Part shown: piece after piece, positions 8,490 to 17,208 of the stretch | Numbering within the stretch: position 1 is the first letter of the stretch | Layout: every line of letters starts with the position of its first letter | Assembly (NCBI GenBank): GCA_016302585.1 | Contig: JAEDNI010000001.1 | Coordinates: 1 to 64,000, forward strand | Length of the DNA stretch: 64,000 nucleotides | Reading direction: 5' to 3' | From: Paludibacteraceae bacterium | Lineage (GTDB): Bacteria; Bacteroidota; Bacteroidia; Bacteroidales; Paludibacteraceae | Notes under the pieces: generated by a model | Seen by the model: the letters and a program-made list of their open reading frames with translations, nothing else | Database searches by the model: none | What the model was told of the DNA's origin: nothing | Made by a program: the position numbers and the translations under genes

Positions 8490-10085
8490 TTACTCCCCTT
8501 GTTCAGCGGGAGCCGGTTCCTCGGCTTCCACTACTTCGACATCATAGTAGTCCTCGTCGAGCAGGTAGTCATAGTTATAACGCTGTGCGCGAACCTTATC
8601 GTACTCGACGCATGCAACTCCGATCTTAATACCCTGCTCCAGGAAGAGCGCGAGAGAGTTCTTGGAGTCCTCATTGAGAACGAACTCGATAGTAGCCTCA
8701 TCGCGTTTCTCCACTTTCAGTTGAGCAAAGTCAAACAGGTCTGCGAGACGACGCCATGTATTGAGGAAACGGGCTTCCTCAGGAATGGTACGACGTGTAC
8801 GTTCCGTGAAATAGGCGTCTACGATGGGTTCCGCATCTACATAGGCATAGACATAGGAGGAGGTAGCATTACCAGCTTTCTCGAAAGACGGCTTTGCGTC
8901 TCCGTAGGTATAGGTGCGGATGTTGGTTACCGAGAAGGCTTTCTTATCGCCATCGATATAGATGTCCTTCGGAATCTCGTCGCCTAAGATATCAAGCATC
9001 GGTTTGATCTCGCTGAACGGCGTCGGCATGATAAAGAGGAAATCAGGATCGGAGTCGAAGTTCTTACCCGCTACAGCAGCAGCCAGTGTTCCGTCGGTCT
9101 TACGCAGGATCTGCTTCACCATATTATAGATCATCTTCTCTTCACCGCTGAAGCTAGCACCGGTCTCTTCCATTGCTTTCTCAATAGCCTTGCAGTACTC
9201 TTCGCCGTCAATCCCCAGCGCTACGAGGGCAATGAGATTACGCTCCGGAATGAGTTTGAGGGTCTCTTTCGACACTTTCTTGATAAGCAAGTTGTCGTCA
9301 TCGTCGTCATATCCGTCCACAAAGAAGTTAATATCAAACTCACCGGATTTGAAATCGAGATTAGCCACACATTGCATCTCGAATAGTTTCTCCCATACCT
9401 CCTCTGTGAGATACGGACACAAGTCGCGGAACTGATGCTCTACCTCCGAACGAATCTCGCGTTTTGCTTTGCGAGAGAGGTTCTCCATATTGATCGTAGA
9501 CGTGATATCTGCCGCATTCTTCTTAAAGAACTTACCGGCATCGGTAGAGAAGAAGGACTTATCGTTCTCGAGCAGGTCGCGGTAATCATTACGGTTGTTG
9601 GACGAACCAAGAAGGAGGCTCTTCTGCGTAAGCGCAGCCACGAGACGACCATGCTCTTCTACCCAGGTTATTTCACCGGATTCCGAGAGTTCAACGGCTT
9701 CGGAAATCGTCGCCAGTTTCTTCGCCACGGTTTCCTTATCGCGCACGGAAGCGAGGATATAGCCTTCTTCCATCGACGAGGGGGTAAAGAAATAGAACGG
9801 GCTAAGCATATCCAGCCCCATATCCTGCGAGTTACGCAGCATGTCCGCCAGTTTCTTGAGGTCGGCATCCTCAGGATCAATGGAAAGAATCAGATCCGCA
9901 ATATCGTCTTTCTGAGCTAAGAAGTCCGATTTGAGGCCGATGTTCTTGACGTCCAACTCCACAACGATGGGTGCATCGGCAGGAATGGCTTTCTTGTACG
10001 CGGATTTTGAGCAAGAGCTCAACATGGCAGCCAGCACCACAAGGGAGGAGAGTAGCAAGCCACGGAAAGAGAAATTCTTTTTCAT
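8490..10085 (-). CDS. DUF4836-type lipoprotein
   Basis: A 531-residue predicted lipoprotein: signal MKKNFSFRGLLLSSLVVLAA ending in the lipobox LSSC (Cys 25). The body matches what I know of the Bacteroidota DUF4836 family (start AYKKAIPADAPIVVELDVKN, repeated checks of the type ESGEITWVEEHGRLVAALT); its function is unknown. The C-terminus ends in an acidic, proline-containing tail (EAEEPAPAEQ). It has its own promoter (10123-10153), so with the ABC pair downstream it may form a separate three-gene envelope unit. Confidence 0.75.
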   Translation of the reverse strand: MKKNFSFRGLLLSSLVVLAAMLSSCSKSAYKKAIPADAPIVVELDVKNIGLKSDFLAQKDDIADLILSIDPEDADLKKLADMLRNSQDMGLDMLSPFYFFTPSSMEEGYILASVRDKETVAKKLATISEAVELSESGEITWVEEHGRLVAALTQKSLLLGSSNNRNDYRDLLENDKSFFSTDAGKFFKKNAADITSTINMENLSRKAKREIRSEVEHQFRDLCPYLTEEVWEKLFEMQCVANLDFKSGEFDINFFVDGYDDDDDNLLIKKVSKETLKLIPERNLIALVALGIDGEEYCKAIEKAMEETGASFSGEEKMIYNMVKQILRKTDGTLAAAVAGKNFDSDPDFLFIMPTPFSEIKPMLDILGDEIPKDIYIDGDKKAFSVTNIRTYTYGDAKPSFEKAGNATSSYVYAYVDAEPIVDAYFTERTRRTIPEEARFLNTWRRLADLFDFAQLKVEKRDEATIEFVLNEDSKNSLALFLEQGIKIGVACVEYDKVRAQRYNYDYLLDEDYYDVEVVEAEEPAPAEQGE

Positions 10086-10122
10086 ACTACGATTATTTAA
10101 GGGTTAGTAAATAAATGCGCTG

Positions 10123-10153
10123 CAAAAGTACAACAAAAATTGCAAATATGCAA
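10123..10153 (-). promoter_or_regulatory. Bacteroidota promoter for the DUF4836 lipoprotein
   Basis: Minus-strand TTG (10151-10153), 20-base spacer, TACTTTTG (10123-10130). The -33 box lies immediately past the nadD stop codon. Confidence 0.83.
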
Positions 10154-10157
10154 GTTT

Positions 10158-10673
10158 TTAGGATTTTTTATTTCTAATTTCTGTGGAGGAAATATCGAAA
10201 TAAGGTGCTTCGCTAAGGAAACGGAGATCCTTCGCATTGTTAAACGATACGGGATGACGGGATCCCGTGGAATGACGCGGGAAGACAAAAATACGGAAAT
10301 GAGAGAGGATGAATTCGTATTCGCGCCATTGGGTGAAAATGGTTAAGTTATCCTCACCTATCACAAGAGTGAATTGGTGATCCGGATAAGCTTTTTGCAG
10401 TTCGCGCAAGGTATTGGCCGTATACGACGGGCGAGGGAGAGAGAACTCAAAGTCGGAAACGACCACATGCGGGATCTCTTTGACTGCTTCGCGCACGGCA
10501 GCCAAGCGTTCGTTCTCCGGAGCGAGGGAATCGGCTTGTTTGAGCGGGTTATTGGGTGTGACGAGAAACCACAGTTCATCAAGGTCAGTATGCTCGATGA
10601 CCCATTTCGCCAATCCGACATGCCCGAAATGCACGGGATTGAAACTTCCTCCGTATATTCCGATGCGCAGCAT
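10158..10673 (-). CDS. nadD: Nicotinate-nucleotide adenylyltransferase, short C-terminus
   Basis: NadD makes deamido-NAD from nicotinate mononucleotide and ATP in NAD synthesis. The nucleotidyltransferase motif IGIYGGSFNPVHFGH is at the N-terminus and ISSTEIR near the C-terminus. The protein stops five residues after ISSTEIR, giving 171 residues, whereas the family normally carries about 20-28 more (a final helix and conserved Tyr-Ile region). The stop is followed directly by the promoter of the next gene. It may still be active because all substrate motifs are present. Confidence 0.9.
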   Translation of the reverse strand: MLRIGIYGGSFNPVHFGHVGLAKWVIEHTDLDELWFLVTPNNPLKQADSLAPENERLAAVREAVKEIPHVVVSDFEFSLPRPSYTANTLRELQKAYPDHQFTLVIGEDNLTIFTQWREYEFILSHFRIFVFPRHSTGSRHPVSFNNAKDLRFLSEAPYFDISSTEIRNKKS

Positions 10674-10714
10674 CGTTGTTTAATCGTTTGTGGAGCTTCG
10701 CTCCGTTTATGGGT

Positions 10715-11266
10715 TTATTTATTCTCGATGATAGCGTCTAATTGTTGGAACGCATGAGGAAGATCATCATTGATGAGCACGCGATCAAACTGCGGTTTGT
10801 ACGACAATTCCTCTTCCGCTTTCGCAAGGCGTTTCTCAATCATCTCAGGCGAAGTATCTCCGCGTCCTTCGAGTCGCTTGCGCAGTTCCTCAATAGAGGG
10901 AGGACAAATGAAGATAGAAGTAGCTTGATCACCCAATATTCGCTTGAGGTTCAGTCCTCCTTTGACATCCACATCGAAGAGCACCTGGCGACCGGCAGCT
11001 TCAATACGATTGATCTCTTCTTTGAGGGTGCCGTAATAAAGGCCTTCATAGACTTGCTCGAACTCGATGAAGTCATTGTGTTCGATGCGTTTTTGAAACT
11101 CTTCTACCGAGATGAAGTAATACTCTTTACCATGTTCTTCTTGTCCACGCGGAGGGCGTGTAGTACAGGAAACCGAGAGTTCAAAGAGGTTTGGATACTT
11201 GGTAAGCAAGTGCTTCACCATGGTTGATTTACCGCTGCCCGAAGGCGCACAGAAGATATATATCAT
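10715..11266 (-). CDS. gmk: Guanylate kinase
   Basis: Phosphorylates GMP to GDP. The 183-residue protein has the P-loop APSGSGKST (K13), the GMP-binding SCTTRPPRGQEEHGKEYYF region and the late SIFICPPSIEELRKRL segment of the family. It sits between yicC and nadD, an order common in Bacteroidota. A small hairpin (10692-10704, stem GGAGC) occupies the 41-base gap to nadD but lacks a T tract, so readthrough is expected. Confidence 0.96.
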   Translation of the reverse strand: MIYIFCAPSGSGKSTMVKHLLTKYPNLFELSVSCTTRPPRGQEEHGKEYYFISVEEFQKRIEHNDFIEFEQVYEGLYYGTLKEEINRIEAAGRQVLFDVDVKGGLNLKRILGDQATSIFICPPSIEELRKRLEGRGDTSPEMIEKRLAKAEEELSYKPQFDRVLINDDLPHAFQQLDAIIENK

Positions 11267-11306
11267 TGTATATTGCCTTACGGCGTTTAGTGTTCCGTTA
11301 GAACGT

Positions 11307-12200
11307 TTATAAAACGTTGAGGACTTGTTCTTTTATTTGCTCGAGGATGTCTTTCATCTTGACCACGATGATTTGCATCTCGGATTGATTGGATTTAGAG
11401 CCAAGCGTATTGATTTCGCGTCCCATTTCTTGCGCGATGAAACCGAGTTTTTTGCCGACTCCGCTTCCTTCGGAATCCATCGTCTCACGGAAATACTTGA
11501 TATGGTTGGTGAGGCGCACTTTTTCTTCGGTGATATCCAGTTTCTCAAGGTAATAAATCATCTCCTGTTCCAATCGATTTCGATCGATTTCCGCAGCGCT
11601 TTGTGCGCTGAGCGCAGAGAGGTTTTGTTCCAGCCGTTCTTTGATCTTGGCTACGCGCCCTTTCTCGAAAGGTTCTACTTGGGATAGCAGCTCCGCGATA
11701 CCATCGAGTTTTTGAGTGAACATCGCTTGCAAAGCGGCTCCTTCTTGCGTACGGAAGGCGATGAAAGCATCGATCGATCGATTCAGGAGATTTTGCACAC
11801 TACTCCACTCTTCGTCAGAGAGATCGGAATGATCTTCCTGGATCTTCAGCACATCGGGGAAACGGAGGATAGCCGCCATTACGGCATCGGGAATAGCGTC
11901 ACAGGCAAATTGAGTTTTATACTGCTCCGCATAAATCTTCGCCACATCCCAGTTTACGGGAGTATATCCGGCATCTGAATCATTCATTCCAGAATCCTCG
12001 CAGATAACCAGGTCCACTTTCCCACGTTCCAGACGCTGGTTAACGATAGCACGGAGTTCCAGTTCGTGTGCACGCAACGGCGCTGCCAAGCGAACGGAAA
12101 GATCCATGGATTTGGAGTTCAGCGAGCGAATCTCGCAAACCAGTTTTCTTCCTCGGAAAATTGTTTCGGCTTTTCCGTAGCCGGTCATAGAAAGTATCAT
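11307..12200 (-). CDS. yicC: YicC/YloC family endoribonuclease-like protein
   Basis: A 297-residue member of the YicC family, reported as endoribonucleases in E. coli and B. subtilis homologues. The N-terminal MTGYGKAE and EIRSLNSKSMDLSVR, and the C-terminal GKKLGFIAQEMGREINTLGSKS, are family hallmarks. Its start overlaps the mnmE stop by 4 bases, and gmk follows after 40 bases; the yicC-gmk pairing is widespread. Confidence 0.93.
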   Translation of the reverse strand: MILSMTGYGKAETIFRGRKLVCEIRSLNSKSMDLSVRLAAPLRAHELELRAIVNQRLERGKVDLVICEDSGMNDSDAGYTPVNWDVAKIYAEQYKTQFACDAIPDAVMAAILRFPDVLKIQEDHSDLSDEEWSSVQNLLNRSIDAFIAFRTQEGAALQAMFTQKLDGIAELLSQVEPFEKGRVAKIKERLEQNLSALSAQSAAEIDRNRLEQEMIYYLEKLDITEEKVRLTNHIKYFRETMDSEGSGVGKKLGFIAQEMGREINTLGSKSNQSEMQIIVVKMKDILEQIKEQVLNVL

Positions 12201-13561
12201 TTGCCTATACAGAATTTGCTGAATATATTTGCTAACACTTCAGTGTTGGTGATCTGTCCGGTCACTTCGCCGAGCGCCGCGAGACAGTCCTGCAGATCCA
12301 TGGAGAGCAACTCTCCGGAGAGCCCGTCCCGCAAGCCCTGCTGTACACGAAGAATCGCCTCATGGGCACGGGAGATTGCCTCGTAATGACGGGCATTGGA
12401 GAGCATGACGGCAGAGGTCGGCAGCATCTCTTTAGCTACCCTTACCAACTCGCGTCTGAGCGGCTCGATGTCGCCGTTCTTCGCGGAGAGAGGAATCAGA
12501 CCGCTACGCTGACAGAGTACGGACCGCTCACTTTGTTCGCTGACAGAACACAGATCGACCTTATTGAGGACGGACAGTACAGAGAGGTCGCGGGCAGGTC
12601 GCGGGCAGGTCGCGGGAATGACCTCACCGGGACGTGTGGCATCCTGCACGGAGATGATGATCTGCGCCTTCTCCATGGCCTGGCGGCTTCGCTCGACACC
12701 CATCTGCTCGATCACGTCGTTCGTCTCGCGTATTCCCGCCGTGTCGATGAGGCGGAAGAGGATGCCGTCGATGACAAGGGTGTCTTCTATCGTATCGCGC
12801 GTCGTGCCTTGGATATCGCTCACGATGGCGCGTTGCTCGCCTAAGAGCGCATTCAGAAGGGTCGATTTGCCGACATTCGGCGCACCGATGATGGCTACTG
12901 AGATCCCGTTACGGATAGCGTTGCCGGTGGCAAAAGAGCGCATCAGGGCTGCGAGTTTCTGCTCAATCTCATCGGCGAGCGTCTGCAACTCCGTGCGGTC
13001 CGCAAACTCCAACTCCTCGTGGTCCGCAAAATCTAACTCCAACTCTACCAGAGAAGTGAAATGCAACAAGCGTTCGCGCAGCGCCGCCAACTCCGTGGAG
13101 ACCGATCCGCGCAGCTGACTCAGCGCCAGATCTTTCTCTGCTTTGCTCTGCGCGGCGATGAGGTCTGCGACGGCCTCCGCACGGGTAAGATCCATCTTCC
13201 CATTGAGAAAGGCTCGACGGGTGAACTCACCGGGTTCGGCCGCCTTGCAACCGGCATCGATCAGCCATTCGAGCAAGGTCTGCTGGATATACAAACTACC
13301 ATGGCAAGCTATTTCCACCGTATCTTCTCCGGTAAAGGAATGCGGGGCACGAAAAACAGAACAAAGCACTTCGTCAAGGATGTCGGATGCACGCTGAATA
13401 CGACCAAAATGGATAGAATTTGGTTTCGCCTCCGCGAGCGAATGGTTCGCTTGAAAAAGCGAGTCCACGACAGGGACAGCCTGAGGGCCACTCACGCGGA
13501 TGAGTGCAACACCTCCCATACCATAGGGGCTCGATATAGCGCAAATCGTGGACATAGACAT
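12197..13561 (-). CDS. mnmE: tRNA modification GTPase MnmE (TrmE)
   Basis: With MnmG, MnmE installs the 5-carboxymethylaminomethyl group at U34 of certain tRNAs. The 454-residue protein has the N-terminal folate-binding domain, a GTPase domain with P-loop GAPNVGKST, DTAGIRET and NKVD motifs, and the invariant C-terminal FCIGK. An 11-bp tandem repeat (12586-12616) inserts extra residues between the switch II region and NKVD. I chose ATG at 13561; an ATG at 13555 also fits. A TTG at 13564 is unlikely. The promoter ends at 13573, so the mRNA leader would be only a few bases long. Confidence 0.94.
   Translation of the reverse strand: MSMSTICAISSPYGMGGVALIRVSGPQAVPVVDSLFQANHSLAEAKPNSIHFGRIQRASDILDEVLCSVFRAPHSFTGEDTVEIACHGSLYIQQTLLEWLIDAGCKAAEPGEFTRRAFLNGKMDLTRAEAVADLIAAQSKAEKDLALSQLRGSVSTELAALRERLLHFTSLVELELDFADHEELEFADRTELQTLADEIEQKLAALMRSFATGNAIRNGISVAIIGAPNVGKSTLLNALLGEQRAIVSDIQGTTRDTIEDTLVIDGILFRLIDTAGIRETNDVIEQMGVERSRQAMEKAQIIISVQDATRPGEVIPATCPRPARDLSVLSVLNKVDLCSVSEQSERSVLCQRSGLIPLSAKNGDIEPLRRELVRVAKEMLPTSAVMLSNARHYEAISRAHEAILRVQQGLRDGLSGELLSMDLQDCLAALGEVTGQITNTEVLANIFSKFCIGK
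12586..12616. repeat. 11-bp tandem repeat within mnmE
   Basis: GGTCGCGGGCA occurs twice exactly (12586-12607) followed by a nine-base partial copy. It lies inside the GTPase domain coding region, in frame, and adds a Pro/Arg-rich stretch before the NKVD motif. Confidence 0.85.
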
Positions 13562-13572
13562 CAAATCGAGCG

Positions 13573-13603
13573 CAAAGATAACACTTTTTTTTTACATACG
13601 CAA
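13573..13603 (-). promoter_or_regulatory. Bacteroidota promoter for mnmE
   Basis: Minus-strand TTG (13601-13603), 20-base spacer with an A tract, TATCTTTG (13573-13580). It is back to back with the promoter at 13630-13660. Confidence 0.85.
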
Positions 13604-13629
13604 AAAAATTAATAAAAAGCACAAATAAT

Positions 13630-13660
13630 TTGCACATATAAAAATATTTTTGTATCTTTG
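13630..13660 (+). promoter_or_regulatory. Bacteroidota promoter for the 13714-28075 run
   Basis: TTG (13630-13632), 20-base spacer, TATCTTTG (13653-13660). No further promoter of this type was found until 28075, so it may serve the whole plus-strand run. Confidence 0.85.
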
Positions 13661-13713
13661 CACCGAATTTCGATAAATCACATTTATAAACTACATAAAA
13701 ACACATTTGAGTT

Positions 13714-13953
13714 ATGCGAACAACATTTAATCGCCTTCGTGCAGTAAAGGACAGTCTTCCCCATGGTAGTATGGATGCCATTGCAGCAGAGCTGGGTTTA
13801 ACGGGAGATGAGGTACGCGCTTTCTTCAACGGAGAGGGCACGGCAGACTATCATCTGGAGCCGGGTTTTGACGGTGGCATTGTTGACTTGACCAACACGC
13901 GCATCTTGGAGGTTGCCTTGCGTCGCGCATGGGAAGCACAAAATGCGCTTTAA
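13714..13953 (+). CDS. Small helix-turn-helix-like protein
   Basis: A 79-residue protein (MRTTFNRLRAVKDSLPHGSM...). The segment DAIAAELGLTGDEVRAFFNG resembles a helix-turn-helix, with an Ala/Leu pattern typical of the first two helices and a recognition-like helix after the Gly. Similar short proteins are known in Bacteroidota without an assigned function. It has a well-formed promoter and is 12 bases upstream of a porin-like gene. DNA binding is an inference from the pattern only. Confidence 0.75.
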   Translation: MRTTFNRLRAVKDSLPHGSMDAIAAELGLTGDEVRAFFNGEGTADYHLEPGFDGGIVDLTNTRILEVALRRAWEAQNAL

Positions 13954-13965
13954 TCACGAAGGCGT

Positions 13966-14859
13966 ATGCTGAAGGATCGATTCAGGTCGATGCTCCAAAA
14001 GGTAATTGCTCTGACAGTTTTTGTTGGAGCAATACCTTTTTTGTTTGGCGCGCGCGTGTGTGCGGATGAAATAAGTGCAGCGGAGGGACAAGAGGTAGTA
14101 AAAAAAGAGAATAAATGGTTAGACGACTACCATAAGCCGATCGGGCTGACCTACAACGTGCAAGCTGTTCTGCAAACAGCGTATGTATGGCGCGGTATGT
14201 CTGTCGGAGCCGCCAATATACAAGCCAGTGCCAATGTGGGTTACGGCGGATTATATCTGGATATGTGGTGGAATGTGGGCGTAGAGCAATGGAACTTCAA
14301 GACCTTCCAGCCGGAGGTGGACTTCAGTTTAGGTTTTGCCCGCTGGGGATTGAATGTATACATGCTCTATATTTATAATTTCAATTGCGGTTTCTTCGAT
14401 TTTCACAATTATCCAGATAAGGGAAATCGCTTGGAGCTCAATGTAAAATACACCATAAGCAGCAAGTTGCCGCTTGGAATTCTTTGGGCTACGCGCGTAG
14501 CCGCGAGCGACGGATATCTGAATACCACCGGCGATATGGTACGTGCATGGTCGAGTTACGCAGAGATCTTTTACACGCAGAACTTGCCGTACGACCTGAG
14601 TCTGCACGGTGCTGTGGGTTTCACGCCGTGGAAGAGTTGCTACACGAAATATAAGGGTGATTTTGCCGTAACGAACATCACGATTTGTTTGCGCAAAGAC
14701 TGGAGTCTGAGTAAGCACTGCGGCATGATGCTAAAGGGTCAATTGACGATAAACCCATATCTGATGGCAACCGATAAGTCATCCATAGAATGGCACTCAT
14801 TCAATCCGACGAATCAGTCTATTAACGTCAATGTAGGTTTGGGAGTTTACTTGAAGTAA
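13966..14859 (+). CDS. Outer-membrane beta-barrel protein, first of a tandem pair
   Basis: A 297-residue protein with an N-terminal signal (hydrophobic stretch about residues 12-32, likely cleaved near VCA-DE) followed by alternating, aromatic-rich strands ending in NVNVGLGVYLK, as expected of a beta-barrel. It shares an ordered set of landmarks with the next gene: QTAYVWRG, QPEVDF, RAWSSYAEIFY, GFTPWKS and FAVTNITI. It is therefore a paralogue despite low overall identity. Function unknown. An internal ATG at codon 9 could also start it and would leave a shorter signal peptide. Confidence 0.8.
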   Translation: MLKDRFRSMLQKVIALTVFVGAIPFLFGARVCADEISAAEGQEVVKKENKWLDDYHKPIGLTYNVQAVLQTAYVWRGMSVGAANIQASANVGYGGLYLDMWWNVGVEQWNFKTFQPEVDFSLGFARWGLNVYMLYIYNFNCGFFDFHNYPDKGNRLELNVKYTISSKLPLGILWATRVAASDGYLNTTGDMVRAWSSYAEIFYTQNLPYDLSLHGAVGFTPWKSCYTKYKGDFAVTNITICLRKDWSLSKHCGMMLKGQLTINPYLMATDKSSIEWHSFNPTNQSINVNVGLGVYLK

Positions 14860-14860
14860 G

Positions 14861-14890
14861 AGTTGAAAGTTGAAAGTTTATAGCTTAAAG
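14861..14890. repeat. Heptad repeat between the tandem barrel genes
   Basis: AGTTGAA twice, then AGTTTAT, AGCTTAA and a partial unit fill the gap directly after the stop codon of the first barrel gene. Confidence 0.8.
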
Positions 14891-14904
14891 ATAAAAAAAT
14901 CAAA

Positions 14905-15714
14905 ATGAAAAAGGTATTGGTATTAGTAGCCGCTACGATGATGGCGGTATTTGTTTCGGCAGAGAGCAAAGTAGAATTTGCGTATGAGGCCGGAGCGGAT
15001 GTGGTTAGTTCATATATCTGGCGCGGCCAGTACAACGGTGGTTTAAGTTTTCAGCCGGAAGGTTTAGTTGGTTTTAACGCACTAGACGAGGCTATTCAGT
15101 TCCGCGCAGGTGTGTGGGCCAATTTAGGTGCTTCGGATTGGCAGTGGAAAGCCAACAAAGGCGATGGCAGAGGGTATACGATGTTTATGCCGGAGGTAGA
15201 CTTTATGGCTTCTGTTACTGCTTATGGTGCCAGCGTCGGTTTCACCGAGTATTACTATTGCGATAATGGTAGTACGCATCAGTCAGAGGTTTGGGTTGGT
15301 TATAACTTCGATCATTTCTTCGGTGTAGGTGCGTACATCAATTGGTACACCATGGTTGCCGGAGATGATTTCGTGTATGACGACAACGCCGTAGCTCACC
15401 GCGCTTGGAGCAGTTATCTGGAGTTGGGTTATGACTACACGTTTGAGGACAAGGGTATCACCTTAGGTGCGCAGTTAGGTATGTCGCCGTGGGCCAGTGA
15501 CGTGTACGGCAATGAGAAGTTTGCTTTAACCAACATCACGCTGAAGATCAACAAAGAATGGGAGTTTGATGTGGTTACTTTGGATCTGTATGCACAGGGT
15601 ACGCTGAATACGGATGGTTTGACGACGCAGACAGCTTTTATTGGTGCTGCAGGTGAGGACAAACTATACAACCAGAAGCTGAATGCCGTTCTGGGCTTGG
15701 GTATTTGGTTCTAA
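14905..15714 (+). CDS. Outer-membrane beta-barrel protein, second of the tandem pair
   Basis: A 269-residue protein with a clear signal peptide (MKKVLVLVAATMMAVFVSA) and a barrel-like body ending in LNAVLGLGIWF, with the C-terminal aromatic residue of outer-membrane proteins. Landmarks shared with the preceding gene are SSYIWRG, MPEVDF, RAWSSYLELGY, GMSPWAS and FALTNITL. The stop codon overlaps the ATG of apbE (TAATG), suggesting translational coupling and a link to the redox genes downstream. Function unknown. Confidence 0.82.
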   Translation: MKKVLVLVAATMMAVFVSAESKVEFAYEAGADVVSSYIWRGQYNGGLSFQPEGLVGFNALDEAIQFRAGVWANLGASDWQWKANKGDGRGYTMFMPEVDFMASVTAYGASVGFTEYYYCDNGSTHQSEVWVGYNFDHFFGVGAYINWYTMVAGDDFVYDDNAVAHRAWSSYLELGYDYTFEDKGITLGAQLGMSPWASDVYGNEKFALTNITLKINKEWEFDVVTLDLYAQGTLNTDGLTTQTAFIGAAGEDKLYNQKLNAVLGLGIWF

Positions 15715-16736
15715 TGAAAATCAGCAAAAAACATACGATCAGTGCGTTGGTAGCGTTGATAATTGCAACGCTATTTCTGGTGTTATGGAAGGATGAGCCG
15801 AAAAAGCAGTTCTATCATAATGAAGGTTCTGTTTTCGGCACATACTACAACATTCGCTATGAGACATCGAAGGATCTGAAGGATAGTGTCGTGGCATCCT
15901 TCGCAGCTTTCGATAAGAGTCTGAGTATGTTTAATCCCCACTCCACGCTTTCCGCCATCAATGCCAATCGGGACACTGTGACCGATGCGGCCTTTGAGGC
16001 GATGTGGGCAGAAGCGGAACGGGTACATGCTTTATCGGACGGAGCGTTCGACATCACGGTAGCGCCGTTGGTGAAGGCGTTCGGATTTGGCAAAAAGAGT
16101 GATCAGTATGCTGAAATCAGTTCACAGACCATCGATTCGCTAAGAGAGTTTGTAGGGTTTGAGAAAGTGGAGCTGAGAGATCATCGAGTGATCAAACAGG
16201 ACCCACGTGTGCAGTTAGACGGTGGTGCGGTAGCTAAGGGTCAAGCATGCGATATGATTGCCGATTTGTTGGCTCGCAACGGTTGCACAAATTATCTGGT
16301 AGATATCGGAGGAGAAGTGGTTTGTCACGGAATGAACCCACGCGGTGAGCGCTGGCATATCGGTATTACCAAACCGAATCTGAATAACGAAGGTGCGCAA
16401 CAGGACCTGCATGAGGTGTTAGCCGTGAGCGATGTATGCATGGCGACGAGTGGTAATTACCGCAATTTTTATTATGTCGGAGACGAACGAAGGAGCCATA
16501 CAATCGACCCTCGCACGGGATATCCTGTGCAGCACTCGCTACTGAGTGCTACCGTAATCAGCAGCACTTGTATGCGCGCGGACGCATTAGCCACCGCATG
16601 CATGGTGTTAGGTGCGGAGGAAGGTATGGACATGATCGCTCGTGCCGGAGATGCCGCATGCTACTTCATCGTGGCGCAAAATGACAGTTTAATAACAATT
16701 TCTTCTCCGAACTGGGAAGAGCGAATAAAAGAATAA
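15714..16736 (+). CDS. apbE: FAD:protein FMN transferase (ApbE)
   Basis: ApbE moves FMN from FAD onto a Thr/Ser of flavoproteins outside the cytoplasm, for example NqrB/NqrC and RnfG/D. This 340-residue protein has an N-terminal membrane anchor (about residues 8-27) and family motifs GTYYNIRY, SLSMFNPHSTLSAIN, DGAFDITVAPLV, VQLDGGAVAKGQACD, MATSGNYRNFY and SHTIDPRTGYPV. The ATG at 15714 overlaps the previous stop; a TTG nine bases upstream is less likely. No flavoprotein target lies in the window, so its role here is inferred from context only. Confidence 0.95.
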   Translation: MKISKKHTISALVALIIATLFLVLWKDEPKKQFYHNEGSVFGTYYNIRYETSKDLKDSVVASFAAFDKSLSMFNPHSTLSAINANRDTVTDAAFEAMWAEAERVHALSDGAFDITVAPLVKAFGFGKKSDQYAEISSQTIDSLREFVGFEKVELRDHRVIKQDPRVQLDGGAVAKGQACDMIADLLARNGCTNYLVDIGGEVVCHGMNPRGERWHIGITKPNLNNEGAQQDLHEVLAVSDVCMATSGNYRNFYYVGDERRSHTIDPRTGYPVQHSLLSATVISSTCMRADALATACMVLGAEEGMDMIARAGDAACYFIVAQNDSLITISSPNWEERIKE

Positions 16737-16737
16737 T

Positions 16738-17208
16738 ATGAAACGGACTATTGTTTGTATCATCCTTGCCCTTTGCGGATTGCAGTTATGGGCAACACTG
16801 CCGGAAGTGACAATCAAAGATCTTGACGGGCACAGCGTGAATGTAGCAAAACTGACGCAGAGCGGTAAACCGGTTGTGATATCGTTTTTCGCAACATGGT
16901 GCAAACCCTGTATGCGTGAGTTAAAGGCGATTCATGATGTCTATCCGGATTGGCAAGACGAGATGGGTGTAGAGATGTACATCGTTTCGATCGACCAGGC
17001 GCAAGACGAACATAAAGTGCGTCCGTTAGTGGATGGTAACGGATGGGAATACCATGTATTACTGGATCCGAATGGTACGTTCAAACGCGCGATGAATGTT
17101 CAGAATATCCCGCATATGTTTGTATTCGACAGCAAAGGCGCACTCGTCTATCAGCATGTCGGATATAGCGAAGGCGACGAAACAGAGGTAGTGAAATATC
17201 TCAAATGA
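16738..17208 (+). CDS. Thioredoxin-like TlpA/ResA-type protein
   Basis: A 156-residue exported thioredoxin-fold protein. The signal peptide MKRTIVCIILALCGLQLWA precedes TLPEVTIKDLDG; the redox motif is WCKPC (C55, C58) in FFATWCKPCMRE, and the cis-Pro region is NIPHMFVFD. It begins one base after the apbE stop and overlaps the DUF6029 gene by 4 bases. With two Omp28-type CxxC proteins downstream, a periplasmic thiol-exchange role is likely, though the direction (reducing or oxidising) cannot be read from the sequence. Confidence 0.9.
   Translation: MKRTIVCIILALCGLQLWATLPEVTIKDLDGHSVNVAKLTQSGKPVVISFFATWCKPCMRELKAIHDVYPDWQDEMGVEMYIVSIDQAQDEHKVRPLVDGNGWEYHVLLDPNGTFKRAMNVQNIPHMFVFDSKGALVYQHVGYSEGDETEVVKYLK

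Noticed and set aside
10692..10704. Terminator between gmk and nadD
   Set aside because: Five-bp stem without a T tract on the minus strand; readthrough is more likely.
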